Of a stretch of 64,000 bases of DNA, positions 18,275 to 27,219 are shown piece after piece. The position numbers and the translations under genes are program-made. The notes under the pieces were generated by a model that was not told where the DNA came from, did not search any database, and saw only the letters and a program-made list of their open reading frames with translations. The stretch is from Bacillota bacterium (lineage in GTDB: Bacteria; Bacillota; Clostridia; Christensenellales; Christensenellaceae): positions 276,683 through 340,682 of the forward strand of contig JAEYKI010000019.1 in the NCBI GenBank assembly GCA_023408315.1, written 5' to 3'. The first letter of the stretch is position 1. Each line of letters begins with the position of its first letter.

Positions 18275-18291
18275 ACATACCCGTAGTATGT
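18275..18291. promoter_or_regulatory. Candidate TetR operator palindrome
   Basis: ACATAC, five bases, GTATGT: a perfect 6+5+6 inverted repeat between the TetR gene and the lipoprotein start (30 bases from the ATG). There is no T-run, so it is not a terminator. That it is bound by the adjacent TetR protein is inference. Confidence 0.4.
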
Positions 18292-18332
18292 GATGTTTTT
18301 CCAGTTTTTATAAAAAATGTGATAAGCACAAA

Positions 18333-18944
18333 TTACCGGATGAAATCCACATCCCACATGATCTGCCGGATGAGCGCCAGGTAGTCGCCCTGGTACTGGA
18401 AATAATTCTGGGTGATCAACACCGCAATTCCGTGCGCCAGGCCCCAGGCAAACAGGATTAGCTCTTCTTCATCCGCCGGGTTTTTGGACTGCTCCAACAA
18501 AGAAGTCCGGTAGTCCCTGACCGCCTGTATAAACGTTTGATAGGGCAGGCTCATGTTGTAGGGAAGTGATTTATCCAATTGTTCTTCAGAAAATTTCCGG
18601 TTGAAGTCGCTGAAGAACAGGAACCGCATATATTCCGGGTTTTTGATCAGAAACTCCACATATGAAAAGGCCATTTCCCTGAGCTGGTTTCTATTGTCTC
18701 CCGGATGCTTGGACATTGCTTCTTTGAGAAACTGGTTGAATTTATTGTTTACTTCGTCGATCACGGCGGCAATCAGGTTCTCTTTGTTTTTAAAGTGCCG
18801 GTAAGGGGCGGTGTGGCTGACCCCGCAGGCTTTCGCAACTTTCCGCATGGAAAAACTGTCATATCCTTCTGTCCCCATGATACGGATGCTGTTTATGATC
18901 ATTTCTTCCTTGAGGTTTTTATGATGATAACCGGATTTGCCCAA
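18333..18944 (-). CDS. TetR-family regulator with WHG-type C-terminal domain
   Basis: A 203-residue regulator. The HTH is at about residues 30-60 (SFSMRKVAKACGVSHTAPYRHF). The C-terminal ligand/dimer domain has the FAWGLAHGIAVLI stretch typical of the WHG subfamily. It may control itself and the downstream lipoprotein. Ligand unknown. Confidence 0.88.
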   Translation of the reverse strand: MGKSGYHHKNLKEEMIINSIRIMGTEGYDSFSMRKVAKACGVSHTAPYRHFKNKENLIAAVIDEVNNKFNQFLKEAMSKHPGDNRNQLREMAFSYVEFLIKNPEYMRFLFFSDFNRKFSEEQLDKSLPYNMSLPYQTFIQAVRDYRTSLLEQSKNPADEEELILFAWGLAHGIAVLITQNYFQYQGDYLALIRQIMWDVDFIR

Positions 18945-19072
18945 TAGTACCCCTCCTACCTTAACCTTATGCGCGTATTATACCATTTGCTTGCCCGGTT
19001 GACAATGAATGCAAATAAATGGGAGACGGCAAGCGCGTGGATAGCAATAAAATTGCGGAGTTGTTTATAAAA

Positions 19073-19630
19073 TCATCTGCCGGCAAAATCCATCTGTGTA
19101 CAAATTTTGTCCTGCGCGTCTGCCCCGGCAATCTTTCCGCAGAGGTAGAGGCCCAAGTCTATGGCCGAGGTAACGCCGCGCGCAGTAACGATATTGCCGT
19201 CCTCCACAACCCGCTCCATGGAGATATGATCCGTAAATCTTTTTAAGGCTTCCATCATGGCGGGATGGGTCGTTGCGCGTCTGCCCTCAAGCAAACCGGC
19301 CGCGCCCAGCAAAAGCGCGCCTCCGCATACCGCTGCTATGCAGGAAGTGGCGGGAGCAGACCGAATCCATGCCAGAAACTGCGCGTCGCGTATAAGCGCC
19401 GAGATGCCGTTTCCGCCGGGGATACAGATATAGTTATATTCCGCAAGGCTGTTTTGTACTTTATCCGGCTTTAGTTCCAGCCCCTCAAAAGATCGCACGG
19501 CAGGGGTCCAGGCGCAAACGTCATACGAAAGATCCATAAATCCCATTGTTTTCAGGCGGGTCAGGGGATCGTACATGCCTGAAAAATCAAGCAGGGTCAT
19601 TCCATCGTAAATAATAAAAGCTATTTTCAT
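19073..19630 (-). CDS. DJ-1/PfpI family protein
   Basis: A 185-residue class I glutamine-amidotransferase-like protein. The nucleophile elbow is IAAVCGGALLLGAAGLL (Cys at about 100) and the N-terminus KIAFIIYDGMTLLDFSGMYDPL is typical of the isonitrile hydratase/ThiJ group. The second diagnostic segment is the TTHPAMMEAL region. It lies 27 bases after the cysteine synthase gene on the same strand and may be co-transcribed. Exact activity unknown. Confidence 0.88.
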   Translation of the reverse strand: MKIAFIIYDGMTLLDFSGMYDPLTRLKTMGFMDLSYDVCAWTPAVRSFEGLELKPDKVQNSLAEYNYICIPGGNGISALIRDAQFLAWIRSAPATSCIAAVCGGALLLGAAGLLEGRRATTHPAMMEALKRFTDHISMERVVEDGNIVTARGVTSAIDLGLYLCGKIAGADAQDKICTQMDFAGR

Positions 19631-19657
19631 ATAACCACTCCTTTTGAGCCGTAGCGT

Positions 19658-20554
19658 TTATAAAAAAAGTTTTGTACTCAGGTATTTTTCTCCTCTGTCC
19701 GGAAAAATGCAAACGATGACGCCAAGGTCTATTGTTTCGGCCACACGCGCGGCAGCCAGCATGGCCGCGCCGGAGGACATGCCGCAGAAAATGCCTTCTT
19801 CTTTTATGATTCTGCGCGCCATTGCGAACGCTTCTTCGGAATCGATCATAATGGAGGTATCAATTCTGCCGGGATCGTAAATCTCCGGCACAATGGCTTC
19901 CTGCATGTTCTTAAGGCCCTGGATATAATGGCCCCGCACCGGATGCGCTTCTATGATGCGGACATACGGATTGAGTTCTTTTAAACGCTTTGCTGTGCCC
20001 ATCAGGGTGCCGGAGGTGCCCAGGGCGGAGACGAAATGCGTCACCCGTCCGTCCGTATCGCGGAGAATCTCTTCTGCGGTGGTTGAGTAATGCGCCACCT
20101 TATTGTACCGGTTGGTAAATTGGTCGGGCATGAAGTATTTATCCGGGTTCTGGGCGACGCGCCGCCTGGCTTCGCGGATTGCGCCATCCGTGCCCTGTCC
20201 GGCATCCGTTAATATTACGGTTCCGCCAAACGCTTCTATCATTTTGCGGCGTTCCTCGGACACGGCCCCGCTCATTACGATTTCAACCTCATAGCCTTTT
20301 ACGGCCGCAATCATGGCCAGGCCAATTCCCGTATTGCCGGATGTGGGTTCTATAATTATTTTGCCCGGAATGAGTATTCCTTCCGCTTCGGCCTGCTGAA
20401 TCATTTTTAAGGCAATTCTGTCCTTAATGCTGCCGGTTGGGTTTGTTCCTTCTATTTTAGCGTATATTTCAACATTTTCTTTTATGCAGATCCGGTTGAT
20501 TTTAACCAGCGGCGTATTGCCGATGGTATCCAAAATGGTATTACAGACATGCAT
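19658..20554 (-). CDS. cysK: Cysteine synthase (O-acetylserine sulfhydrylase), PLP enzyme
   Basis: Makes cysteine from O-acetylserine and sulfide. The 298-residue protein has the PLP lysine in NPTGSIKDRIA, the substrate loop EPTSGNTGIGLAM, and the phosphate-binding loop ALGTSGTLMG. It is somewhat shorter at the C-terminus than typical CysK. CysM-type or related beta-replacement activity cannot be excluded. It stands with the DJ-1 protein and far from other sulfur genes. Confidence 0.88.
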   Translation of the reverse strand: MHVCNTILDTIGNTPLVKINRICIKENVEIYAKIEGTNPTGSIKDRIALKMIQQAEAEGILIPGKIIIEPTSGNTGIGLAMIAAVKGYEVEIVMSGAVSEERRKMIEAFGGTVILTDAGQGTDGAIREARRRVAQNPDKYFMPDQFTNRYNKVAHYSTTAEEILRDTDGRVTHFVSALGTSGTLMGTAKRLKELNPYVRIIEAHPVRGHYIQGLKNMQEAIVPEIYDPGRIDTSIMIDSEEAFAMARRIIKEEGIFCGMSSGAAMLAAARVAETIDLGVIVCIFPDRGEKYLSTKLFL

Positions 20555-20719
20555 GCAGGTTTCTCCCTCCGCTGTTTGCCGGTAAGGTTTTATATAAGGA
20601 TATGGTCATCACCATAAAAAAGTATACAAAAAATAGGCCCTGCGCGCAAGGCCGGGACGGATTTAAATTACCCTGTAATTAACATTAAACAGCCGGTTAA
20701 CGGTAAAAAAGGGCCTGCT

Positions 20720-21547
20720 TTATACTTCCGGGCCGATTGACTGCTCGGACCTTATCAACTCTGTTTGGCGGCTCAGGAGCAAATCCAACTGTTTTTGGAA
20801 TACATCGCCCGGCAACGGTTTGCCGTGGCTCAATATCGAAAGAGACGCGTTTAGATCGCGCAGCCGCCTAAAGCTATTCAGGGAGGCGCTCCAGTCTGCC
20901 GTTGTGTACTCAAACTGCCGGCCCGCGTCCGGATGCAGGGCGGCGGCGTCAAACAGGTCTTCCTGCTTTCCGGTAAACGCGTCGCCCACAATCAGCGTTC
21001 CGTCTCCCGGGCGGAAAAACGATACATGCCCCGCGGTATGGCCCGGGGTATGCACCCACTGCCAACCCCGCATGCCCGGCACGCTTCTGTCCAGGGGAAG
21101 GGGAACGGAATGGAAGCTTAAGTTTATACCACCTTTGGGATACGCCTCCATTTTGTCCTCCAGTCTGTCCGTCTCGCGGCTGTCCGGCCTGGGATAATCC
21201 GCCAGGGCGGTCAAGTAAGGCATTTCCAGGGGATGCATATAAACGGGAACGTTCCAGATATCCGCCAGTTTTCCCGCTGCGCCCGCGTGTTTGACGTGTC
21301 CGTGTGTCAGGAGGATTGCCCGGGGCTTCTGCCGCCAGAATCGCTCTCTTGCCTGCTCGATAATAAAGCCTGCGGCGGCCTCCGGCCCTGTATCCACCAA
21401 AAACCAGCCGTCCACCGTATTTTCGGGAAACCCCACCATGCACGCGGTCGCATCCGAAAGATCCAGAAGTAGTATGTCTTCCAGAACTTCTTTTGCGGAG
21501 TATAGGGCAGCGGACAGTTCGTCTTGCATGTTTTCCATATGGGGCAC
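20720..21547 (-). CDS. Metallo-beta-lactamase-fold hydrolase with altered HxHxDH motif
   Basis: A 275-residue MBL-fold protein. The metal motif reads THGHVKHAG, so the usual Asp of HxHxDH is Lys; the codon is AAA and is clear in the sequence. The downstream ligands look intact (HTPGHTAGHVSFF and LIVGDAFTG). The protein may bind one metal, or have a changed activity. It belongs to the glyoxalase-II-like group of unknown substrate. No obvious operon partner. Confidence 0.85.
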   Translation of the reverse strand: MPHMENMQDELSAALYSAKEVLEDILLLDLSDATACMVGFPENTVDGWFLVDTGPEAAAGFIIEQARERFWRQKPRAILLTHGHVKHAGAAGKLADIWNVPVYMHPLEMPYLTALADYPRPDSRETDRLEDKMEAYPKGGINLSFHSVPLPLDRSVPGMRGWQWVHTPGHTAGHVSFFRPGDGTLIVGDAFTGKQEDLFDAAALHPDAGRQFEYTTADWSASLNSFRRLRDLNASLSILSHGKPLPGDVFQKQLDLLLSRQTELIRSEQSIGPEV

Positions 21548-21618
21548 CTCCAGAAAAATGATTGCGCCATTATTTTGAACAGATCGGAAGGCATTTATTC
21601 TTTATTTGGCAGGGCAAT

Positions 21619-21658
21619 AAAAAAGTCCCGCTTGCAGCGTTACACTGCAAGCGGGGCT
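21619..21658 (-). terminator. Strong intrinsic terminator of the GT4 gene
   Basis: AGTCCCGCTTGCAG (21624-21637) pairs with CTGCAAGCGGGGCT (21645-21658) across seven bases. On the minus strand a T-run follows. It closes the two-gene glycosyltransferase unit. Confidence 0.85.
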
Positions 21659-21673
21659 GTAAACACTTTGAAT

Positions 21674-22816
21674 TTATGCGCTTAAGCCTGCGGCGTGGTA
21701 TTTTTCTATTACTTTTTCATATGTTTGCATCAGGCCGCCGAATATTTTATCCCAGGAACGGTTGTTCGCAAAGGTTCGTCCGGCCCCGGCAAGCGTTTGC
21801 CGCAGTGTTGCATCCAGCAGCAGCCTTTCCATGCATCCGGCAAGTTCCTGGCTGTCCTTTTCCCTGAATTTCAGGCCCGTTTTGTTTTTTTGGATGAGCT
21901 CGCCCACACCGCCTGCGTCCGCGCCAATCACCGGCAGGCCCGAAGCCATGGCTTCCAGCACAACGTTGCCGAATGTTTCGGTGGAGGAGGGGCACACAAA
22001 TAAATCGCAGGACGCGTATATTTCGGCCAACTCTTTGCCTGTTTTAAATCCTGTAAACACCGTGTCGCGCGGGAAAATCTGGCGGCACCGGTCCAGATAG
22101 GGGCCGTCCCCCACTATCACCAGCCCGGCTGAGGAGCCGAATCTTTTATGGACCGTTTTGTAGCCTTCGCACAGAACATCCAGATCTTTTTCCACCGCTA
22201 TGCGGCCCACATACAAAAAGGCGGTTTTATTTTCTATTTTCAGCTTTTTTCGCAGGCCCTCGCTGCGTTTCTGAGGGATAAAGTTCTGCGCGTCAATTCC
22301 GCGCGAAAAAATGCCTGTATTGGTGATACCATGGCTGTGCAGTATCCTCTGGGCAGATTGGGAAGGGCAGAGAGTCAGGTCGTTTTGCGTATGGTACCAT
22401 TTCATCCAGTTCCATATGGGCGTTTTTAAAAAGAAGAGTTTATAATATTCCGCGTATTGGGAAAAATTAGTGGTGTAGTTTGAAATACTGGGTACGTTGT
22501 GCGCTTTTCCGTAACCCATGCCGGTGGTCCCCATGTTAAATTCCGTCATGTTGTGCACAATATCCGGTCCAAATTGTGCCAGCGTGGCGTTGATTCGCCT
22601 GAAGTTGGGAAACGTTACCCTGGCCTCCGGGTATACAAAAAATTTAATGCTGTAAAAGCGTTCTACATTGTAATCTGAACTTGGGATTTCATATTGCGGG
22701 ACGAACAGTTTATATTGGATTTTGTTTTTATCGTAGTATTCCAGAAGTTTTGTAAGCGTGTTGGTGACTCCATTGATCTGCGGCAAATAGGTATCAGTAA
22801 ATAATGCTACTTTCAT
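21674..22816 (-). CDS. Family 4 glycosyltransferase (GT-B)
   Basis: A 380-residue enzyme. The start at 22816 (MKVALFTDTYLPQINGVTNT) is chosen over an upstream in-frame ATG because GAAGAGGA precedes it and the domain starts there. The donor site shows FLYVGRIAVEKDLDVL and the E-x7-E region TETFGNVVLEAMASGLPVIG. It resembles GT4 enzymes that glycosylate diacylglycerol or phosphatidylinositol, so a glycolipid product is plausible. It overlaps by 23 bases a phospholipase-C-like gene, which supports a lipid link (inference). Confidence 0.9.
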   Translation of the reverse strand: MKVALFTDTYLPQINGVTNTLTKLLEYYDKNKIQYKLFVPQYEIPSSDYNVERFYSIKFFVYPEARVTFPNFRRINATLAQFGPDIVHNMTEFNMGTTGMGYGKAHNVPSISNYTTNFSQYAEYYKLFFLKTPIWNWMKWYHTQNDLTLCPSQSAQRILHSHGITNTGIFSRGIDAQNFIPQKRSEGLRKKLKIENKTAFLYVGRIAVEKDLDVLCEGYKTVHKRFGSSAGLVIVGDGPYLDRCRQIFPRDTVFTGFKTGKELAEIYASCDLFVCPSSTETFGNVVLEAMASGLPVIGADAGGVGELIQKNKTGLKFREKDSQELAGCMERLLLDATLRQTLAGAGRTFANNRSWDKIFGGLMQTYEKVIEKYHAAGLSA

Positions 22817-23414
22817 ATTCGTCCTCTTCAATTTCCAACGTCGGGGCTTCCGATTCCGGCTTCCAGGCTTCCTCAAAGGACTTATTGACAGACTGCAAAA
22901 TGGTTTCGAATATACTGATTGCGGCGCGAAGGGAGTATTCTATGTCTTTTTTCATGCTGCGCGCATCCGCCAGATATTTTCTCCGCATATCCGTGATGAA
23001 GGAAGAAAAATTGTTGTACGGTGAAGTAGACTCTATCGGGATTTTAAGTTTCCGTCTGAGCTGCATAAAATTCAATTGAATTTGCAGGCAAATTTCATAC
23101 ACAAAATGGAAAATGTTTTTTTTGTGCAATTTTAAGTTGGAATGGTAATAGCAGAAAAAATCGCAGGCAAAGTGGCACACTTCGCCAAGCTTGACGGAAA
23201 ATTCCCTGAGCGAGAGTTCTTCATTCGCAAGCTGGTCGGCCCGTTCGTTTACTTTTTTAAAATAATTCTCAAAGGTGTGCCTTGCTTCAAAACAGGCGGG
23301 GGGCAGATCCGGCTTTACGTTGCCAAATACAAATGCCCATTTATTCAATTCTATCTCACTTTTAAAATATTTGTACAACTCCCGGGATATGAACAAATGT
23401 GAGAAGAAATTCAT
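22794..23414 (-). CDS. Zinc-dependent phospholipase C-like protein
   Basis: A 206-residue helical protein. The N-terminus HLFISRELYKYF, followed by WAFVFGNVKPDLPP and the His-containing VCHFACDFFCYYHSN, fits the zinc-dependent phospholipase C / S1-P1 nuclease fold with His and Asp metal ligands. There is no signal peptide, unlike secreted toxins, so it is probably a cytoplasmic housekeeping member. It is the first gene of a pair with the GT4 enzyme. The acidic tail (EIEEDEYESS) overlaps the next gene. Confidence 0.75.
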   Translation of the reverse strand: MNFFSHLFISRELYKYFKSEIELNKWAFVFGNVKPDLPPACFEARHTFENYFKKVNERADQLANEELSLREFSVKLGEVCHFACDFFCYYHSNLKLHKKNIFHFVYEICLQIQLNFMQLRRKLKIPIESTSPYNNFSSFITDMRRKYLADARSMKKDIEYSLRAAISIFETILQSVNKSFEEAWKPESEAPTLEIEEDEYESSIIY

Positions 23415-23754
23415 GCGGCAACCCCCTTTGAATCATAAGCAACCTTCACTGCTATTGTATAAAAATTGCCTAAAAAAGAAATCAACTGAAAGTTAAATTA
23501 ACATAAAATAATTGTAAAGTCCATAGCTAAAATAATGACAAAAATTTAAAAAAAGGTATAATACGGCAATTAATCCTGCAATGTCAGTTGGTTTGTCAGG
23601 CTTTTAGCCGTTTTCTTTTCCATATACTTCAATGTGATATAGAATGGATAATTTATGTAATTTGATGTAGAATAAAAGCATACGGTTTGCATCATTTCGC
23701 TGTTTTCAACAAATCACCTGCTTTTATTTTTTCCTTACGTGCAAGGAGGGTAAC
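23415..23754. other. 340-bp gap: leader region of the PPK2 gene
   Basis: AT-rich, no ORF of note. It holds a plausible promoter (23535-23562) and then a 190-base leader before the PPK2 start, ending in a strong ribosome site (AAGGAGGG). I see no recognisable riboswitch or terminator in the leader. Confidence 0.5.
23535..23562 (+). promoter_or_regulatory. Putative sigma-A promoter upstream of PPK2
   Basis: ATGACA, 16 bases, TATAAT, followed by a long leader. Only the -10 is a perfect match. Confidence 0.45.
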
Positions 23755-24570
23755 ATGATAAAAAAGTATACAATTTCATCTAATAATAAGGTACGCCTGA
23801 AAGACTATGATCCGGAGGATACAAACGGATTTGCAAAAGAGGACATTGCGGGGGAGTATGCCTCCATGCTGGAAAACTTTGCGGAGCTGCAAGAGGCGCT
23901 ATATGCGTCCAGGCAAAAAGGGATTTTAATTCTGCTGCAGGGCATGGACTGCAGCGGCAAGGACGGTGCAGTAAGAAATGTTCTTGCAAGCGTGAATCCG
24001 GCGGGCGTTGTGGTGGAAAATTTTAAAACGCCTACTCCCGAGGAATTGGGGCATGACTATTTATGGCGTGTGCACGCTAAAATGCCCCGGAGAGGGGAGA
24101 TTGTGGTTTTTAACCGTTCCTACTACGAAGATGTTCTGGTGACACGCGTGCACAAATTGATTGGCGGTGCCGTTGCGGCGCGCAGATTCAAAGAAATACG
24201 TAATTTTGAAAAATACCTGTACGCCAACGATATTATTGTTCTAAAGTTTTTTCTGCATATCTCCAAGGATTTTCAGCAGGAGAAGCTGAAAGACCGCCTG
24301 AGAACGCCGGATAAAAACTGGAAATTCTCAGAGAACGATTTAAAGGAAAGAGAATACTGGGACAAGTATCAGGAGTGCTATGAGGATGTGCTTGCGCACT
24401 GCAGTACCCAAGACTCCCCCTGGCATGTGGTCCCGGCGAACCGCCGCTGGTTCCGCGATTACATTATTTTAAAAGTGATTGTAAAAACGTTAAAGGAACT
24501 GGATTTAATATATCCCAAATTGGAGGGTAATTTGCAGGCGCTGATTGACGAAGTAAATGCGAACGAATAA
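23755..24570 (+). CDS. Polyphosphate kinase 2 family protein
   Basis: Transfers phosphate between polyphosphate and nucleotides, making NDP or NTP from polyP. The 271-residue protein has Walker A LLQGMDCSGKDGAVRN (about 61-75), Walker B-like VVFNRSYYEDVLVTRVH and the C-terminal VPANRRWFRDYIILKVIVK. Its length and single domain fit class I/III PPK2. It stands just before pckG, so both genes touch phosphoanhydride metabolism, but separate promoters are likely. Confidence 0.93.
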   Translation: MIKKYTISSNNKVRLKDYDPEDTNGFAKEDIAGEYASMLENFAELQEALYASRQKGILILLQGMDCSGKDGAVRNVLASVNPAGVVVENFKTPTPEELGHDYLWRVHAKMPRRGEIVVFNRSYYEDVLVTRVHKLIGGAVAARRFKEIRNFEKYLYANDIIVLKFFLHISKDFQQEKLKDRLRTPDKNWKFSENDLKEREYWDKYQECYEDVLAHCSTQDSPWHVVPANRRWFRDYIILKVIVKTLKELDLIYPKLEGNLQALIDEVNANE

Positions 24571-24613
24571 AAAAAATTGTATTTTGATACGAATTTCACA
24601 AAAAAATGAATTT

Positions 24614-24648
24614 TTGGTATTGAAAATCTTCATGGTTTATAGTAAAGT
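24614..24648 (+). promoter_or_regulatory. Putative promoter upstream of pckG
   Basis: Two overlapping candidates: TTGAAA (24620) with 17 bases to TAAAGT, or TTGGTA (24614) with 18 bases to TATAGT. About 100 bases of leader follow. Confidence 0.4.
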
Positions 24649-24752
24649 CTTTACCAAAGCATATTTTTGAACCCTTCGGAAAAAAGTAGTAATGATGCAT
24701 TTTTTGATTTGCTGCCGGATTCCGATCAAATATTTTGGAATGGAGAATGGTT

Positions 24753-26546
24753 ATGACAAAACATATTGAATTGCAAAAATGGATTAACGAAGTTGCAGAA
24801 ATGTGCAAGCCAGACAATATTTACTGGTGCGACGGCTCGCAGGCGGAAAATGATCGTCTTCTAAAAGAGATGGTGGATTCCGGCATGGCAACCAAGCTGA
24901 ATCCGGAAAAACGGCCCGGATGCTACCTGTTCCGCAGCCATCCGTCCGATGTGGCGCGCGTGGAAGACCGCACATTTATAGCTTCCAAGAAAAAAGAAGA
25001 CGCAGGCCCAACCAACAACTGGGTCGACCCTGCAGAACTGAAGAAAACCATGACGGAACTGTATACCGGCTGCATGCGCGGCAGAACCATGTATATAATC
25101 CCGTTCTCCATGGGCCCCATAGGTTCGCCTATTTCCAAGATTGGCGTGGAGATTACAGACAGCCCGTACGTTGTGGTGAACATGCGCATTATGACCCGTA
25201 TGGGCAAAGCAGTTTTGGATGAACTGGGAGAAAACGGCGAATACGTAAAATGCCTGCATTCGGTTGGCGCGCCGCTTGAAAAAGGCCAGCAGGACGTGGC
25301 GTGGCCCTGCGCGCCCATTGAACAAAAATACATCAGCCATTTTCCGGAGGAGAGGCTCATTTGGTCTTACGGCTCCGGTTACGGCGGCAACGCCCTGCTT
25401 GGCAAAAAATGCTTTGCACTGCGCATTGCATCCGTGCAGGCAAGGGACGAGGGATGGCTGGCAGAGCATATGCTGATTCTGCGCCTTACAGACCCCAAAG
25501 GCAATAAAAAATATATCACAGGCGCTTTCCCAAGCGCGTGCGGAAAAACCAACCTGGCCATGCTGGTACCCACTGTTCCCGGATGGAAGGTGGAGACCAT
25601 TGGCGACGATATTGCCTGGATGAAATTCGGCAAGGACGGCCGCCTGTACGCCATTAACCCGGAAGCCGGATTCTTTGGCGTAGCGCCCGGAACCTCTTTT
25701 GATTCCAACTACAACGCAATGAAGAGTATAGAGTCCAACTCCATCTTTACGAACGTGGCCCTGACGGACGACGGTGACGTTTGGTGGGAAGGCATTGGCA
25801 CAGATGCGCCCGCTCATCTGATCGACTGGAAAGGCAACGACTGGACGCCCGAAAGTGGAACGCCCGCTGCGCATCCCAATGCGCGTTTTACGGCTCCCGC
25901 CAGCCAGTGCCCGGTAATTGCGCCCGAATGGGAAGATCCGGCCGGCGTGCCCGTCTCCGCTATTCTGATCGGCGGACGCCGCCCCAGCACCATTCCGCTG
26001 GTACACGAGAGTTTCGACTGGAACCATGGCATTTTTATGGGTTCCATTATGGGTTCGGAAATTACGGCTGCGGCTATCTCCGCAAACATCGGCCAGGTGC
26101 GCCGCGACCCGTTTGCCATGCTGCCTTTCTGCGGATACAATATCTCCGATTACCTGCAGCACTGGCTGGACATTGGCGCCAAGAGCAGTGCAGACAAACT
26201 GCCCAAGATTTTCTATGTAAACTGGTTCCGCAAGGATGAAAACGGCAAATGGCTCTGGCCGGGATTCGGCGAGAACAGCCGGGTTCTCAAATGGATTGTG
26301 GAGCGTACCGAGGGAACGGGTAAGGCTGCCAAAACCCCTATCGGCTATATGCCTACAGAAGACGCTATTGATGTGGAAGGGCTGAAGGTAAGCCATGAAG
26401 ACATGGCGGAACTGTTGAAAGTGAACAAGGAAGAGTGGCTGCGCGAAGTTGCTTCTATTAAAGAGCATTACGCAACGTATGGCGGGCGCCTGCCCGCAGA
26501 AATGACAAAACAGCTTGCGGCGCTGGAAGAGCGCCTGAAGGCTTAA
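24753..26546 (+). CDS. pckG: Phosphoenolpyruvate carboxykinase (GTP)
   Basis: Interconverts oxaloacetate + GTP and PEP + CO2 + GDP. In anaerobes it can run in the carboxylating direction. The 597-residue protein has the kinase P-loop FPSACGKTNLAML (about 266-278), the metal site TIGDDIAWM and the GTP-type C-terminal region WFRKDENGKWLWPGFGENSRVL. The ATG at 24753 is chosen since GGAG lies seven bases upstream; the frame is open to a TTG 18 bases earlier. It is a single gene closed by a terminator. Confidence 0.97.
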   Translation: MTKHIELQKWINEVAEMCKPDNIYWCDGSQAENDRLLKEMVDSGMATKLNPEKRPGCYLFRSHPSDVARVEDRTFIASKKKEDAGPTNNWVDPAELKKTMTELYTGCMRGRTMYIIPFSMGPIGSPISKIGVEITDSPYVVVNMRIMTRMGKAVLDELGENGEYVKCLHSVGAPLEKGQQDVAWPCAPIEQKYISHFPEERLIWSYGSGYGGNALLGKKCFALRIASVQARDEGWLAEHMLILRLTDPKGNKKYITGAFPSACGKTNLAMLVPTVPGWKVETIGDDIAWMKFGKDGRLYAINPEAGFFGVAPGTSFDSNYNAMKSIESNSIFTNVALTDDGDVWWEGIGTDAPAHLIDWKGNDWTPESGTPAAHPNARFTAPASQCPVIAPEWEDPAGVPVSAILIGGRRPSTIPLVHESFDWNHGIFMGSIMGSEITAAAISANIGQVRRDPFAMLPFCGYNISDYLQHWLDIGAKSSADKLPKIFYVNWFRKDENGKWLWPGFGENSRVLKWIVERTEGTGKAAKTPIGYMPTEDAIDVEGLKVSHEDMAELLKVNKEEWLREVASIKEHYATYGGRLPAEMTKQLAALEERLKA

Positions 26547-26592
26547 TATTCAGACTTTTCGGGGTGTCGCCCCGCACTCTGCCTTTTTTCTT

Positions 26593-26623
26593 AAAAATGC
26601 CGTTCATTATGAGCGGCATTTTT
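26593..26623. terminator. Intrinsic terminator after pckG
   Basis: AAAAATGCCG (26593-26602) pairs with CGGCATTTTT (26614-26623), 11-base loop. It has an A-run and a T-run and so could work in both directions. Confidence 0.75.
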
Positions 26624-26796
26624 AAATGGGATTGAAAAAATGTGTCTTTTGCCAGAGGATTGGAGGCGGGAGCCTTTACGAAAAGCGCCGGGTTTTTTAG
26701 CGCATCTTTTTTGTTTCTAGAATTTTTATATAATGGTTAATTCCCGCGCGCAAAAGAACGAAGTATATACAAAACGCTTTTTTAAAGGAGGGCAAG

Positions 26797-27219
26797 ATGA
26801 TCTGGAAAGAGAAATACAGAATAGGCGTGCCGGCCATAGACGCGCAGCACGAAGAATTGTTTCGCCGCGTAACGGTTTTTGTGGAAGCATTGCGGTCCGG
26901 CGGCTCATGGGAGCAAAAAATGCCTGTGGTAAACGACACGCTGGCGTTTATGAAAGAGTATGTGATTACGCACTTTGCGGACGAGGAGGCATACCAGAAG
27001 TCTGTGGGATACCCCGGATTTGCAGAGCATAAAAAAGTACACGAGGATATGGTGGCGTATGTTGGCCAGGTTGCGGAAGCCTATGTGCAGGCGGGATGCC
27101 CGGAGACACTGATGCAGCAGTTTGCAGGCAAGCTGCTTGCGTGGCTGATTAATCATGTGGCTGCCTCGGACCAGAAAATTGGGGATTACGTACATGGGGA
27201 GGCGGTGCAGAATGGTTGA
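26797..27219 (+). CDS. Bacteriohemerythrin
   Basis: A 140-residue four-helix bundle with a non-haem di-iron site for O2 (or NO/iron) binding. All ligand motifs are present: DAQHEEL, THFADEEAYQ, EHKKVHEDM and INHVAASDQKIGDY, giving five His, one Glu and one Asp. The ribosome site is AAAGGAGG. Its last eight bases overlap the CheX-like gene, so oxygen sensing or delivery may be coupled to chemotaxis signalling. Confidence 0.95.
   Translation: MIWKEKYRIGVPAIDAQHEELFRRVTVFVEALRSGGSWEQKMPVVNDTLAFMKEYVITHFADEEAYQKSVGYPGFAEHKKVHEDMVAYVGQVAEAYVQAGCPETLMQQFAGKLLAWLINHVAASDQKIGDYVHGEAVQNG

Noticed and set aside
24861..26468. 535-codon open frame on the minus strand
   Set aside because: It is antisense to pckG, whose motifs are unambiguous; the frame is open because of codon bias.
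26560..26574. CGGGG-TGTCG-CCCCG hairpin after pckG
   Set aside because: No T-run directly after the stem; the better terminator is the AAAAATGCCG stem at 26593.
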